Below are positions 10,968-22,423 of a stretch of 64,000 nt of DNA, in pieces. The stretch comes from Euglena gracilis (taxonomy: Eukaryota > Euglenida > Euglenophyceae > Euglenales). How positions within the stretch are numbered: position 1 is the first letter of the stretch; each line of letters starts with the position of its first letter. The notes beneath the pieces were generated by a model. That model saw only the letters and a program-made list of their open reading frames with translations, had not been told where the DNA came from and made no database searches. Made by a program: the position numbers and the translations under genes. Location of the stretch: contig CP154955.1 of NCBI GenBank assembly GCA_039621445.1, forward strand, positions 36,001,123 to 36,065,122, read 5' to 3'.

Positions 10968-13900
10968 GTGTGCATCACGAAGCAATTTAACGTTAATCTG
11001 ATCCAAATAAGTTAATTTTTAAAATCTGGTTTTCCAACAAACCAGAATCAAAACTGGAGGTGGTGGATTTAAAGGAAAGTCACACTGGGGGGTGGCTGAG
11101 GACCAGAGGGAGGGGGTCCGGACCCCTCCTGCCAAGAGGGGTGCGGACTGACCTGAATTTTTCTTTCCAGCACTTTACGCCGAAAATTTTTGGCATTTTT
11201 GACAAGTTTTTGCCCAAAATGGAACTTTTGGCCATTTTTAAGTTTCGGCCTGGCGCAAAGTGCCGGGCCGAAAATCAGTCACCCAGGTCTGTCTGGGTGG
11301 GGTCCCCCCCCCCATATCGAAGCCTGGGGTTGATAGGCCCCCGTGACTAATTCGTTGTTTTTTTGAAGTGATTTGGCCAGTGTTCGATATCAGGAGTTCA
11401 GGTGGGGAGGTGTCCCCCCCCTGCATCACCACCTGGTTCCTTTGAATGGAGGTGGCTGCTTTGGGCCACAGAAATGGGCCAGCGGCCAAAACGGCAAACT
11501 GGTGACAGAGGCTCCCAGGGTGGAAAACGCTTTCAAATAGTTACGTTTAAATCAATTTTTGACCAAAAAGCCTCACTCATCCAATGGCAGAGGAAATGCG
11601 GGGGGGGGCTTTTCCTACCCAGTTTGGACCCCTTGCAGGCTGAACAACCTAAATAACTCTGAGGCGATTCAGAAAGCCGGCCACCAGTCCATTCCTTTTC
11701 CAGCAAGCAGTCAGTCACTTTTCTCCCCCCCCCTTGGTTCAGCCAATTTGGAATCCAAGGAAAATTTGACCGAAAAAATAAAAAGACAAAACTTTTCGGG
11801 CGTTTGGCGCAGGGTCACTTTTGTTTTTGGTTTTTTTTTTTGCCTGACTCCCCCCCCCCTCCCGAAGAGGAGGGTCCAGCCAAAACCCATGACTGCGAAC
11901 CCCGGCTTCCGAGGGGGGTGACTGGTGACTGTTGACGGTCAACCATAACCGCAACCCCCCCCATTCCAAGGGTTCAACCACCCCACAACTGCTCCCCCCC
12001 CCTTCAACCGTTGTATGGGAAGCTCCGCAGACATGAGGTAGGTGGTAGGGGGGGGTCCCCCCCCAAACCCTGGGGAGGTAAGGTGGTAGGGTCCCCCCCC
12101 CCCCTAGTTTCTGAAGGGGGTCCCCACCCACCCCCCCCCCCTCTGCGGAGGCAAAAAAAATTTCCGGCTCTTTGCGCCGGGAGTGTATTTTTAGGCTCAA
12201 CATGAAATTTTGGCAAAATGGCCAAAAATGACCATGAATCGGGACAGGTGGGGTGTCGTCAGGAAATCAAAATACTGTTAGATAGAACCCAAAAAATGCC
12301 CAGAAAATGTCATTTGTGCCAAAAAAATCGATTTTATGACCCCCTCAAAAAATGCGACTCAGCCCAAATCCGACCCATTTTTGCCCCCATGAAAGCCCCC
12401 AAAATTCGTCACCATCGGACCGAAAAGGGAGGCCGGAAAACAATTAAAATTTGTCGATGGGGAGTCTGTGGCTGGAAATAGGCTGTTTGGCTGACTCGAC
12501 CGGGTCTACCGCAAAAGCGGAATCGCAACTTTTTGATTGCCTCTGCGGAGGCTCCTTGGAGCCCCCCGGTCGATGAAAAATTGTGTGGTTGTCCCCCCCC
12601 CCAGGGGTAGGTGTGGGTTTGGACCCACTCCCTGCCTGAAAAAGAAACCCTGATGGGGTTGCCGGGATACCAAAGGTTCACCATTTGAAAGGTCCTCAAA
12701 AAGGCTTAAAAAGGTTAGACAGTGGGGTTTGCCGCTTTTACCCTTATTTCAGCAGATTTGCTCCATCAAAGGACATTTTGAATTCAATGATGCCCAGCAT
12801 TACCCTTTTGGTTGGTTTTGCTTTTTTCGCCGCCTGTCCAGGTATTGTTGTCCGACCTGGGGGTGATTGCTGTGCTGGCCGGGCTGATCACTTGGGGCAA
12901 GGTGTTCGGGGCAATGTACCCGTTGCTGCATTACGGCCTGCCATACCTCTTTGTGAATGCATGGCTGGTGGGCTACACATGGCTGCAGCACACCAGGCAA
13001 GCATTGCCAGCCCGAAGGGAATTTCCCAGGCTCATTGTCAGTGCTTGACGTTGACGTTGACATCCCCCACTTCGACCAGAACGAGTACACCTGGGCAAAG
13101 GTATGATGTACCCAGGGGGCTTGTCCCCCCCCCCCCCGGGAAGTGGGTATTATAAGCAGCACCCCCCCCCCCCGCCGTGGGTCGGATTACAGGGGCTCCC
13201 CAGCGTTGAAGGCAGCGGGGCAGGGGTTTCTTGCGTTGGAGGGGACCCTGAAAAAATCTTTGGCATTGCCAAACCGTTTGGGGGCCATTGAGGATCATTT
13301 CAGAGGAAATGGGGTTGGGGGAGTCGACCATGGTCGCCCCCCTTTTTTGACCTTTGGAAGTTCCAAAGGTCAAAAAAGGGGGCGATTATGGAAATGGCGA
13401 CCACCATGGAAGGGGGGGTGGTCGCCGTTAAGGGGTTGGGGGGGGGTTGATCATGGTCAGCCCCTCGGAAGGGAGGGGGCGTGGGCCAGGGTTTGATATA
13501 AGGAGGGCGTACATGGTTTAGGTGGGGGGGGGTCCCCCCCCCCTCCTGGCCCGCCGAGGGGGGTCCGGAGCCCCCCCCCCACCTGCCAGGGGGGTCCGGA
13601 CCGACCGTGGGGGGGGGGTACCCGGGACCCAGGGATGGATGGGAAGCCCTTCGGTATTGAGGTAGGTGGTAGGGGGGGGTCCCGACCACCCCCCCCCCTG
13701 GGGGGTAAAGTGGTAGGGGGGGGCCGGACCACCCCCCCCCCGATGTTGGGAGGGGGGGGCCCGGGACCCCCCCCCCCCCCTCCTTGACAGGTTGCAAAAA
13801 TAGCAGAAAATTTTCTTCCGGCGCTGCGCGCCGGAAAATGAGCAAAAAACACCCCTTTTGCTGACTTTTGGCCATATTGCCCATTTTTTGATGTGTTGGT

Positions 13901-16479
13901 GTTTTCCCCCAAAAACGTGTTCAACAAAATTCAAAAAATGAGCATTTTTGGATCGATTTTCAAAGAAAAATCAGGTGTTTTTGACCGATTTCGACCTGAT
14001 TTCCGGCCCTTTGCCCGTCCATGAGATCGAAAAAATTTCGGCCCCCCCTCAGTTTCGAGGTAGGAGGGGGGGGTCGGACCCCTCCCCCCCCCCCCGCGTG
14101 TCGGGAGGGGGGGGTCCGCCCCACCCCCCCCCCCCTCAAGGCTTCCCATCCATCCCTGCCGGGACCCCCCCAAAAGGGTCATTTTTTTCCTCCGGCGCTT
14201 TGCGCCGAAATTTTTTTGCATTTTTGGCACATTTTTGCCCAAAAAGTGCCCAAAATGGCGCTTTTGGTCGTTTTGGGGGGTCAAAAATTTTCGGCCGGGC
14301 CGAAAATCGGTCACCCAGACCGCGCCATTGTTTAGGTGGGGGGGGTCCCCCCCCCTCCTGGCCCGCAGGGGGAGGGGGGGGTCCGGCCCCCCCCACCTGT
14401 CCTTTTATCGAACCCTGGCGTGGGCATGCGGGGGGGGTTGATTATGTTGGCCCCCTTGTCAGCGGGGGGGGGTCAAACATGGTCGGTCGCCTTGTCGACT
14501 CCCACAACCAAGGACGGCCTGACCTCGGTTGACCCCAGGGTTGTATGGGAAGCTCCGCAGACATGAGGTAGGTGGGAGGGGGGTCTCCCCCGCCCCCCAC
14601 CCCTTAGATTTGGGAGTGGGCGGCCCCCCCCCCCTTCTTCTGGCCAGGGTTCGATTTAAGGAGGGCGTACATGGTTTAGGTGGGGGGGTGTCCCCCCCCC
14701 ACCCCCCCCCCCTCCTGGCCCGCAGGGGGGGTCCGGACCACCCCCCCCCCTCCACCTAAAGGGGGTCCGGACCGACCCTGGGGGGGGGTACCTGGGACCC
14801 CCCCAAAAGGGCTAATTTTTTCCTCCGGCGCTTTGCGCCGAATTTTTTTTGCATTTTTGGCCAATTTTTGCCGCAAAAGTGCCCAAAATGGCACTTTGGG
14901 TCGTTTTGGGGGGTCAAAAATTTTCGGCCCAGCGCTTTGCGGGGGGGCGAAAATTGGTCGCCGGGCCCGCGCCACTGTTTAGGTGGGGGGTGCCCCCCCC
15001 CCCCCCCCCCCCTCCTGGCCCGCAGGGGGGGGGGGTCCGGACCACCCTCCTCTCCTGATATCGAACCCTGCTTCTGGCGCTTCCCGCCCGGTGTGTATCT
15101 TATCTTAGGCTCAGTATGAGATTTTGGCAAAATGGCCAAAGTTGGTCGAAAAATGGTTGTAACTCGGGCCTCCACTCCCTTTGTTTCTCAACTGTCCCAC
15201 CCTCTGGGGGGGTGTCCAGCCAGCCAAGCACCCATGCCAACTGCTGCTGAGCGTCGGGGGGGTTGCTAAATGTGGGGGGGGGGGTGTTGTGGGGGTCAAC
15301 CAGGCTTGTATGGGAATCTCGGAGGAGGGGGGGGGGGGAGGGGACCCCCCCTTCCAAAACTAGGGGGGGCAGGCGGGGAGTTGCGGGGAAATCAAAATGC
15401 TGTTAGATGGGGCATTTTAAGGGATTCAACTTAGGTCTCTGGACATTTCCTTTCATTCCCCACCATTTTTTGAGAAATGTCAGAGAAATTGATTTTTTGA
15501 TCCCCCAAAAACGGCTGAAATTTTGCACTCAGCAGCGAGAGGTTCGGCGACTGAAAACTGGAGGGGGAAGGGGGGGGGGACCCCCAAATCACTTGGAAAG
15601 GATCCGCGATAGGCCCCCAAATTGGTTTGGCTACATCAGGGATTTTGTTATTTTGGAGCCCTCGGACGGTTGAGAAACAAAAGGGATTGGCCCCCAAAAT
15701 CCCTTGGAAATGACCTGCGATTGCCAAAACGGTTTGGCTACACAAGGGTTTTTTTTTATTTTGGGGGCCCTCGGACGGTTGAGAAACAGAAAACAAAGAA
15801 AAAAAAATCTTGGGGCACCCCCCAACAACCAAAAGAATTATGGTGGTTTTGCCCCCCCCCCCCGGGCTGTGGGGTGGCGCCAACAGCAGCCCCCCCCCCC
15901 CCCCTCGGTTTGGGTCCCACAAAAGTTCCCTGAAAATGACATTTCGGGCCCCGGCGCAGGGTGTGCCATAGCATAACCAACTCAAAACCGGGGGGGGGGG
16001 GTCGAAAGTGCTTAACCCCCCTGCTTGCCCAGCACCCCTCCCCCCTCTGGGGGGTGTAACTTTTGTTAAAAAGAAGATTTTGATTTCATATTTTTTGCTG
16101 TTTTGGGAGGGGCTGCAGTGATTTGTCTCCCCTGCCTTCAGCTCCAATGGCTTTTACTGAGCCATCAGAACTCAAGTAATTGCCAGAGGGAAATGGAGGA
16201 ATAAAAATACCATAAAATAATAGTAAAATAAAAGTCTGCCTCCCGCCGAAGGCCGTTGCACCAGCCAGAAGCCAGCAGAAGGGTATGTGGTTGTTGGTGA
16301 TGAGGGATTGAGAAATGAGAAATCTGTGGAATCGCATGTTTTGCCATGATCCCTGATGTAAGCAGAGGAAGGAAAGGGAGTCCATCAACAGATTGACACA
16401 ACTCCATTGCATATTCCATTATCAAATATAATTAGGTTGTTTGCTTCGCTTTTTTTGTCAGCAAGGATAAATCTTCTTC

Positions 16480-16531
<52 letters not shown>

Positions 16532-19500
16532 CGTTTTTTTTTTGCAGGGCGCTTTCCACACAGTGGATCGCCCCTATGGCCCTCTGATGGATTTCCTCCA
16601 CCACGGCATTGGAAGCACGCATGTTGCCCACCACGTCAACTCAGCCATTCCACATTACAATGCTTGGGAGGTGTGTGTGTGTGTGTGTGCGTGTGTGTGT
16701 GTGTGTGTGTGATTCTCATTGGTGTTGGGCACGGGGGTGTTGTTTAATAAATTTGACCCCTTCGTCCGGGGGGGTTCAGCCAACCAGTTTTTTCCCAGCC
16801 AGCAGCCTTTTTCCAGCCTCTCCCATCAACGAGTCAATTACTTCCAGCCGCCCGAAGGGTGACTGCACGGTGATGGATGTTTTGCTTTGGTGGTGCAAAA
16901 AAAAAGAGCCAAAAATGGACAAATTGGGGTCAAAATCAATTTTTTTGCATAATTGGCAATCTTTTGGACAGATTTTTTTTGCAATTTCGTTGTTTTTTTT
17001 TGCCTTGCACCCGGTTCAACCCTGGGTCAGGCACAGTTCCAGCCCTGGGAACACAATGGGCCAGCAGATTTTTTCCAACCAGCCTAAAATTTGGCCTCTG
17101 AGAATTGGCCTCTGAGTTGGACCCTCACAGTTGGAGTTCCCCACAGTTCGGAAAAACAAAAATGAAACCACTCATTTTTTCCTATTGTTTTCTTTCCCAT
17201 CGTTTTTTTTCATCAACCCTTTCCATGCCCTTTTGTTTTTGGAACAGCCAAATTTCACACACAAAAAGATGGGGTCTGGCACGTGCTGTCATTTTAGGGG
17301 TCTGTTTTTTTGAATGACCAAAAAATATGCCCTGAATACATCCATTTTGACTCTTTTTGCTCTTCCACCTTCCATTTTGACCATTTTTTGAAGTTTCGAG
17401 TTGTCATTTTCCGAAAAAATTTTTCACAAGTGGGAAAAAAAAGGGGTTTTCACCGGTTCGTGCCACGAACAATCACGAACCAGCACGAATTTGGGACTTC
17501 GGCAAAATCACGAACAATCACGAACAATCACGAACCGGATTTTTTCATCACCTTGAAGAAATGTCTTTTTCTGAGAATGACGGTGTTGTTTAATCAACCA
17601 AAGAGAGAAGATCACGGAAGAGAGGTGGAAAAATGACTCCTCAAAAGCGTGCTGCCCAGGTGTCATACCTGTCTTGTTTTGATCCCCCCCCTTTTTGTCA
17701 CCTTTTTCAGTTTGGTGGAGTGATGGAAAATGAGAGGAAATGGGGTACCGTGTTTGCCATATTTCAGTGCACTGGGCCGAGAAGACATATGCAAAGCGAT
17801 ATATTTCATCCTGGGACTGACATGTTAGCCATTTTGGTGTTCTTTGGACTCGGGGGGGGGGGACAATCAAATTTCAGCCTCTAGGAACCGTCTTGTGTGT
17901 CGTCAAGATTTGTCCTCCATTTTTGTACTTGCCATATTGTCAGCAAGATGCTTATTGGGGGTAGATAAACAATTTTTTCCCCTGGATAAATTTTCCCCAT
18001 TGACCTGAATATTTAGATTACCCCCCCCCCCCTAGTCGTACGACCACCCCTCATCTATGACCACCCCCCGGTCACAGGTTGCAGGTCATGGGGGTGTTAT
18101 GACCACCCCCCCCGGTCACAGGTTGCAGGTTGCGAAAAAATTTAACCCCCCAAAATAAGTCCCCCCCCCCTGGCCGGTCCGAGCAAAAATCCATGAAATG
18201 GACCCCCCCAAAATAAGGTCCCCCCTGCCGGCGCGAAGCGCCGGATTTTTGAAAAATGGGACATTTTGGGGGGGTAAAAAATGCCATTTTGGGACAGTTT
18301 TCACACACACCTACGACCGCCCCCTCATCTATGACCACCCCCCGGTCACAGGTTGCAGGTCATGGGGGTGTTATGACCACCCCCCCCGGTCACAGGTTGC
18401 AGGAACCCGGTCATACGACCAGGGGGGGGGGTAAAAGAGGCACAAGAAGCCAAAGTCCAAGATGAATCACCTATTTCACCAAGGAAAACATAAAACCGGG
18501 GGGTTTTTTGGAAGCATGAACAATCACGAATAATCATGAACAATCACGAACCGGATTTCAGGCTTCCCAGCACGAAAGTAAACCCTGGAAAAAGCACCAC
18601 CATTTTCCGAGAAAAGTTGAATTTTCCCATCATTAAAATTCCCAAAATCGAAATCTTCCTATCATTTTTCCTTCAATTTTTTCCGTGGTTTTTGTTTCCC
18701 GCCATTTCCCCATCATCACTTAAAAGCAACACCCTGCTTGGGCAAATACTCACCAAAATTCATTGTGTGCATTGCTCCATGTAAGATTTCCCAAATCTCC
18801 ATCTGTGCATTGAGTGAACGTCGCTGCCAGAAGTAAGAAGTTCCCTGCCAGAGTGTCCGAATTTCAAATTCCAAGTTCCAAATTCCCAGGGTCCAAATTC
18901 CTTGTTTGACCCTGGTTGGACCCAGTTCCAGCTGGGGAGGGGGGACAGCCACCTCTGCAGGGCGGTCCATAAGCTGAGACAAGGGACGGGAAATTTTGTT
19001 TTATTCATTAAGGACCCCCCCCTTTTGGGACAAAGGGCTGGGGCAATGCCCAGACTGGGGTTTGGACCAGGGTTTCCCGCAAATTCGTGCCGCGAATAAT
19101 CACGAACCAGCACGAATTTGGGGATTTTCCAAAATCACGAATAATCACGAATTTCCACAAACGGCCTGGAACAGTTTTGTTTTCACTGCAGAGTGTCTTC
19201 GTCTGATAATGACGCCTCAATCGAGAAGAAATCCTCCTGAAAAGGAAAACGAACGTGGAAACAGGGTGGAAATATTACGAAATAGTGGAAATATTACGGC
19301 CCAGAAGCAGCCAAAAAATACCATATCGATTCAAAACATTGGCATGGTTTCGTCACAGCATCTGCCGTGGAGAGTGTTCCAAGCTTTCAAGCCGAAGTGT
19401 GTGGAAGACATTGCATCAAGCCACTGTCATGATGTTCTGCAATGTCGATGTTGAGCACCGCTTCTCTGTTCAATATGTGATACCTTTTCTGCCCATGGAC

Positions 19501-21722
19501 AGGACACCGACACTGCACAGTGTTGCACGACCACACGCTTCGACAGCAACGTCATTGGCTTCACTTTTTGTCTGCCAATCTAGGTGCTCAAAGAGCTTTC
19601 GTTTTTGATATTTCTTCCGTTGGAGGTGATACACAAGTCAGATGAGGAGTGTGCATTGGTTTTCTGGGCAGGTTTAGTAAAAAAACCGGGTGGTTTTTGG
19701 GTAGCACGAATGATCACGAATAATCATGAATAATCACGAATAATCACGAATCAGAATTGAGGGTCCCCAGCACGAATTTGTGGGAAACCCTGCTTGAACG
19801 GGGACGAAGATCAAATACTCGAAAACACATTTATTTGACGTTTTGGGTTGAACGAATTTTAAAATCTCTGGCTCAGTGGTGTCTTTAAGGAAATGCTGTC
19901 CCATCACATTCAATGCAAAATCCACCAAAAAATGGGAAAGTAATTTTGGCATTTTTCGGCAAGAACAGCTTGACATCGGGAAAAAATTGATTCCTGGGGG
20001 CCGAGTGGGGGCCGAAGAATTTTATTGGAAAAATTGACCCCCCAAAAGTGGGTCTTCCTGAGCAGTTCTGTGCTGAAACTGATTTAAAAATTGGTGCCCC
20101 CGGAAATGTGAGGAGGGGATTTCTGAAGACAGAGAGACCCCCGGGACCCTCAGCAATCCCCAGGGTATTAAGTGAGCATTGGTTTTGTACAGGGGATGTT
20201 TGGTCCCCCGGTCCAGACCCCCTCCCCCTCAGGGATCGTCTGTTTTTGTCATTTTGGAGAAGAAATAACCTCATCACGCGATTTTGGGGGTTTTTTTGAA
20301 GCCCAGCGGGGGAGGGGGGTCAACCCCCCGCTTCCGGGGGGGGGGGGTTCAGGGACCACCCCTCTCACTTAATACCCTCGCGATCCCAGCCGGCAGGATG
20401 CACCCCCTGCTTGCAGAATCCCCCGGTGCCAAAGAACCAACACCCTAAGCCAGTTATCCAATCATCCCCCTGGGAGGATGTGCATGTGCTTTTTGGCGTA
20501 TTCTGGAAACGGGGTGCAAAGAGCCAGTCTGGTGGACCCAAAGTCTGAGCAAAGGTCTTGCAGCGGTTTCTTTGCATATTTGGGTTGATTTGGTCTGGCT
20601 TTTCTGGGGTATTTTTCAGGCAACGGACTGCTTGAAGAAGGCTTTCCCTGATATCTATTTGTACGACCCCACGCCCATCCACAAGGCTGTGTGGAGGATT
20701 GCTCGGGATTGCATTGCTGTGGGTGTGCCAGTGTTTGCATCTCTGGCGCTTGTTTGTGGATTGGTGGGTGGGTTTCTTTGCACATTTATTGTATTTTCAG
20801 CCTGTGGGTTTGTATCAATTCACTTTTCACCATTTTTTTGACACACACACAGAGAGACACAGACAGACACACAGACACACAGACACACACACTTTGCGAC
20901 GAAATTTTTTTGCATTTTTGCCACATTTTTTGCCCAAAATGGCACTTTTGGTCGTTTTGGGGGGTCAAAAATTTTCGGTAACCCTGACCGCGCACCTGTT
21001 TAGGTGGGGGGGTTTCCCCCCCCCCCCCCCCCCCCCCCCCCCTGTCCTTATATCAAACCCTGGCCGACCCCCCCCCCCCCGGGGTGACTGGTTTTTTCGG
21101 AGTGACTGACTGGTTTTTGGCCCGGACCCCCTCCCCCCCTACGAAAAATCAAGTGACTGACTGGTTTTTCGAAAAGTGGAGTGACCCCCCCCCCCGGGGT
21201 CGGTGAAAAATTGTATGTTGGGGAGTCGTTAAAAACGACCTGGTCGCACTTTTTGAGGATCCATGTTGTGGTTAGAGTTACAATTTCAGCCTCTTGTGGC
21301 CGAATGAGCTGATTTTCTTTCCCTCATGGACCGCCTGGGACGGAGTGGTTGCCACCGAACGGGGGTAAATTAAAAAAGTTGAAACCCCCATTTTTTTGAG
21401 TTTGGGTGCATAGACAATGTTCCAGCGGTGCAGAAATGTTTTTTCCCCCCGGAACTGGTTTTTTTTGTCGAGATTTTGCTGTTGCATTTTTTTTCGCTCG
21501 GATTTCGAAGAAACATTGGATTTTAAGGATGTTGAAAGCATTTTGGCCCAAAAGGCCTTTTTCAAAGGTTTTTTTAAACATTGGGGTTCATGCTGCCATT
21601 CTTTTTCCCCAGCCAAGCTGCCTGGCCCAGATGGAATGTATGTGTGGCTGAAGGATCCTCTGAGCGCAGCAGTGACGGAGACACAACCTATTGCCCCAAA
21701 GCCTGTCCTGGTTGCAGTGTAA
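10827..21722 (+). CDS. Delta-12-type membrane fatty acid desaturase, 3' part (six exons)
   Basis: This gene encodes a microsomal or plastid-envelope type desaturase that introduces a double bond into an acyl chain using a di-iron centre. Six exons are recognised: 10827-10967, 12842-~12994, ~13047-13100, 16548-16670, 20620-20722 and 21613-21722 (TAA), about 227 residues. They encode in order GWPVYL, LLSDLGVIAV, TWLQHT, DIPHFDQNEYTWAKGAF, DRPYGPLMDFLHHGIGSTHVAHH (third histidine box, HxxHH) and FPDIYLYDPTPIHKAVWR, then a short tail. HVAHH fits the FAD2-like Delta-12 branch better than the omega-3 branch (family knowledge). Family members are about 380 residues, so roughly 150 N-terminal residues with histidine boxes 1 and 2 are missing; their exons must lie upstream or outside the window. 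The exon 2/3 junction does not close in frame with any GT/GC-AG pair (off by one), suggesting an assembly indel or an unusual splice site. Exact regiospecificity is not determinable. Confidence 0.9.
10968..12841 (+). other. Desaturase intron with dispersed repeats
   Basis: 1.87 kb. Contains modules seen elsewhere (GTGCGGACTGACC, GGGGTCCCCCCCC; a satellite-like CAAAATGGCCAAAAATGACC block at 12200-12480). The minus-strand ORF at 11739-12203 crosses C runs and is not supported. Confidence 0.6.
12842..12994 (+). CDS. Desaturase exon b (3' edge uncertain)
   Basis: Acceptor CGCCTGTCCAG. Encodes VLLSDLGVIAVLAGLITWG through FVNAWLVGYTWLQHT, a hydrophobic membrane pair followed by the QHT motif. The possible donor is a GC site at 12,997, but the next exon is then one base out of frame. 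Confidence 0.85.
13047..13100 (+). CDS. Desaturase exon c (5' edge uncertain)
   Basis: Encodes DVDVDIPHFDQNEYTWAK and ends at a clear GTATGA donor. In relatives, QHTD.DVPHF is continuous, so this joins exon b only ~50 bp upstream; the AG at 13,040-13,041 is the likely acceptor. Confidence 0.75.
13101..16547 (+). other. Desaturase intron made of C/G-run modules
   Basis: 3.4 kb. Between 13.48 and 15.07 kb the same ~550-bp module is repeated three times or more: a GGTTCGAT..AAGGAGGGCGTACATGG word (13491, 14648), GGGGTCCGGACC blocks, the palindrome CGGCGCTTTGCGCCGA (14190, 14825; variant at 13826) and AATGGC-rich filler. 15.1-15.6 kb resembles the satellite in reverse orientation. 16.1-16.44 kb is ordinary unique sequence without a recognised exon. 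(ATT)n ends the intron. Confidence 0.65.
16478..16531 (+). repeat. (ATT)n microsatellite
   Basis: About 17 uninterrupted ATT units immediately upstream of the T-rich acceptor of exon d. Confidence 0.95.
16548..16670 (+). CDS. Desaturase exon d with third histidine box
   Basis: 123 bp, phase 0. Acceptor after a long T tract (TTTTTTTTTTGCAG). Encodes GAFHTVDRPYGP and the iron-ligand motif HVAHH at 16620-16634. The donor is the first GT of a (GT)n microsatellite. Confidence 0.92.
16671..16711 (+). repeat. (GT)n microsatellite at a 5' splice site
   Basis: About 20 GT units with one GC interruption, starting at the first intron base after exon d. Confidence 0.95.
17441..18586 (+). mobile_element. 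hAT-like element with AATCACGAA arrays, copy 1 (degenerate)
   Basis: The left end (GGGGTTTTCACCGGTTCGTGC) and right end (GCACGAAAGTAAACCCTG) are weakly inverted. Inside both ends are direct arrays of AACAATCACG-type 10-bp words in one orientation (17468-17535; 18518-18552). The interior holds an ATG at 17,634 reading MTPQKR, like copy 2, and a tandemly duplicated block GACCACCCCCC..GGTCACAGGTTGCAGG (18037-18130 and 18311-18405). It lies in a desaturase intron. Confidence 0.6.
19068..19792 (+). mobile_element. hAT-like element with AATCACGAA arrays, copy 2
   Basis: The left end CAGGGTTTCCCGCAAATTCG is inverted at the right end (CGAATTTGTGGGAAACCCTG). Flanking heptamers TTTGGAC and CTTGAAC differ by two transitions, consistent with an aged 7-bp target duplication. 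Direct arrays of AATAATCACG words are present inside both ends (19095-19150; 19706-19752). A 5' ORF begins at 19,209 with MTPQSRRNPP and continues 81 codons; no domain is recognised. It sits in a desaturase intron. Confidence 0.72.
20620..20722 (+). CDS. Desaturase exon e
   Basis: Acceptor TATTTTTCAG. Encodes ATDCLKKAFPDIYLYDPTP and continues to RDCIAV. Donor GTGTGC at 20,723, phase 1. Confidence 0.85.
20723..21612 (+). other. Desaturase intron
   Basis: Contains CA-rich low complexity (20841-20892), a C/G-run module and GTGACTGACTGG doublets (21085-21165). 21.24-21.6 kb is unique T-rich sequence ending in the pyrimidine tract of the last exon. Confidence 0.6.
21613..21722 (+). CDS. Desaturase terminal exon
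   Basis: Acceptor TTCTTTTTCCCCAG. Joined in phase to exon e it reads CIAVAKLPGPDGMYVW and ends at TAA 21720-21722. Length and position match the short, poorly conserved C-terminus of FAD2-type desaturases. Called from phase compatibility plus the DG.Y pattern, so less certain than exons d and e. Confidence 0.7.
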
Positions 21723-22423
21723 TTACAGGTGTGCCATTGTGGGATGAAGAGAACATATTTCTTTTAGAATGCTCGCAAAGAGGTTTTTGCCAGCAGCCTT
21801 TTTTCCAGCCCTGGACATATATTCACCCGGGGGGGTGAATTTTATCCCGACCCCAAATGCACACACCTATTTTTTTTCGAAAACCCAACCACCCGCAGCC
21901 CACCCCCCCCCCCACCCAGGAGGGTCAACCACGCACCCAAAATGTTGCCAAAATTGGCCGAAATGATGGCGTACAGGGAATCCCCCACTGCCCCCCCAAA
22001 TTCTTTTGAAAAATTCCGGTTTTTTTGCCCATGCACAAAAATTCTCCGCGCCCCCTGCAGAGTTGGGGTCTGACACCCCCCCCCCCCCCAGTTCGACCCC
22101 AGTCGGGCCGAGTTCCAGCTGGGGGATCAAACCATTGCTAAACACCTGTCCCACCCCAGTGTGACTGACTAGTTTTTTTCAGAGTGACTGACTGGTTTTC
22201 TGGCCAAGACAAAGTGAAGTGGCTGGCCTGGCACCGGAATTTTTTTTGCATTTTTTTGAGATTTTTTTTTGGCGAATGTTTCTCGTAGTGCTTTGCCAAC
22301 ATAAGCTCATTCAAGAGTGGTTGATCCCCCCCGGGAGGGGGTAAATTGACTGAGTGGTTGTTTCTTTTTGGGAAAAAGTGACTGACTGTTTTTTTTTTTC
22401 CAGAGCGGAAAGTGACCCCCAGG
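21723..22423. other. Intergenic, repeat-derived
   Basis: 3' flank of the desaturase. Includes CACCTGTCCCAC and GTGACTGACTGG doublet modules (22145-22200, 22345-22400). No gene recognised. Confidence 0.5.

Noticed and set aside
19095-19752. CRISPR-like direct repeats (AATCACGAA words; likewise TGCGCAAAAA and TTGCGGAAAA arrays)
   Set aside because: Units are 10-11 bp without unique 30-bp spacers, occur inside transposon ends, and the genome is eukaryotic.
20841-20892. CA/GA-rich tract as telomeric repeat
   Set aside because: Irregular ACACAG/ACAGAC mixture inside a gene intron, not a G-rich terminal repeat array.
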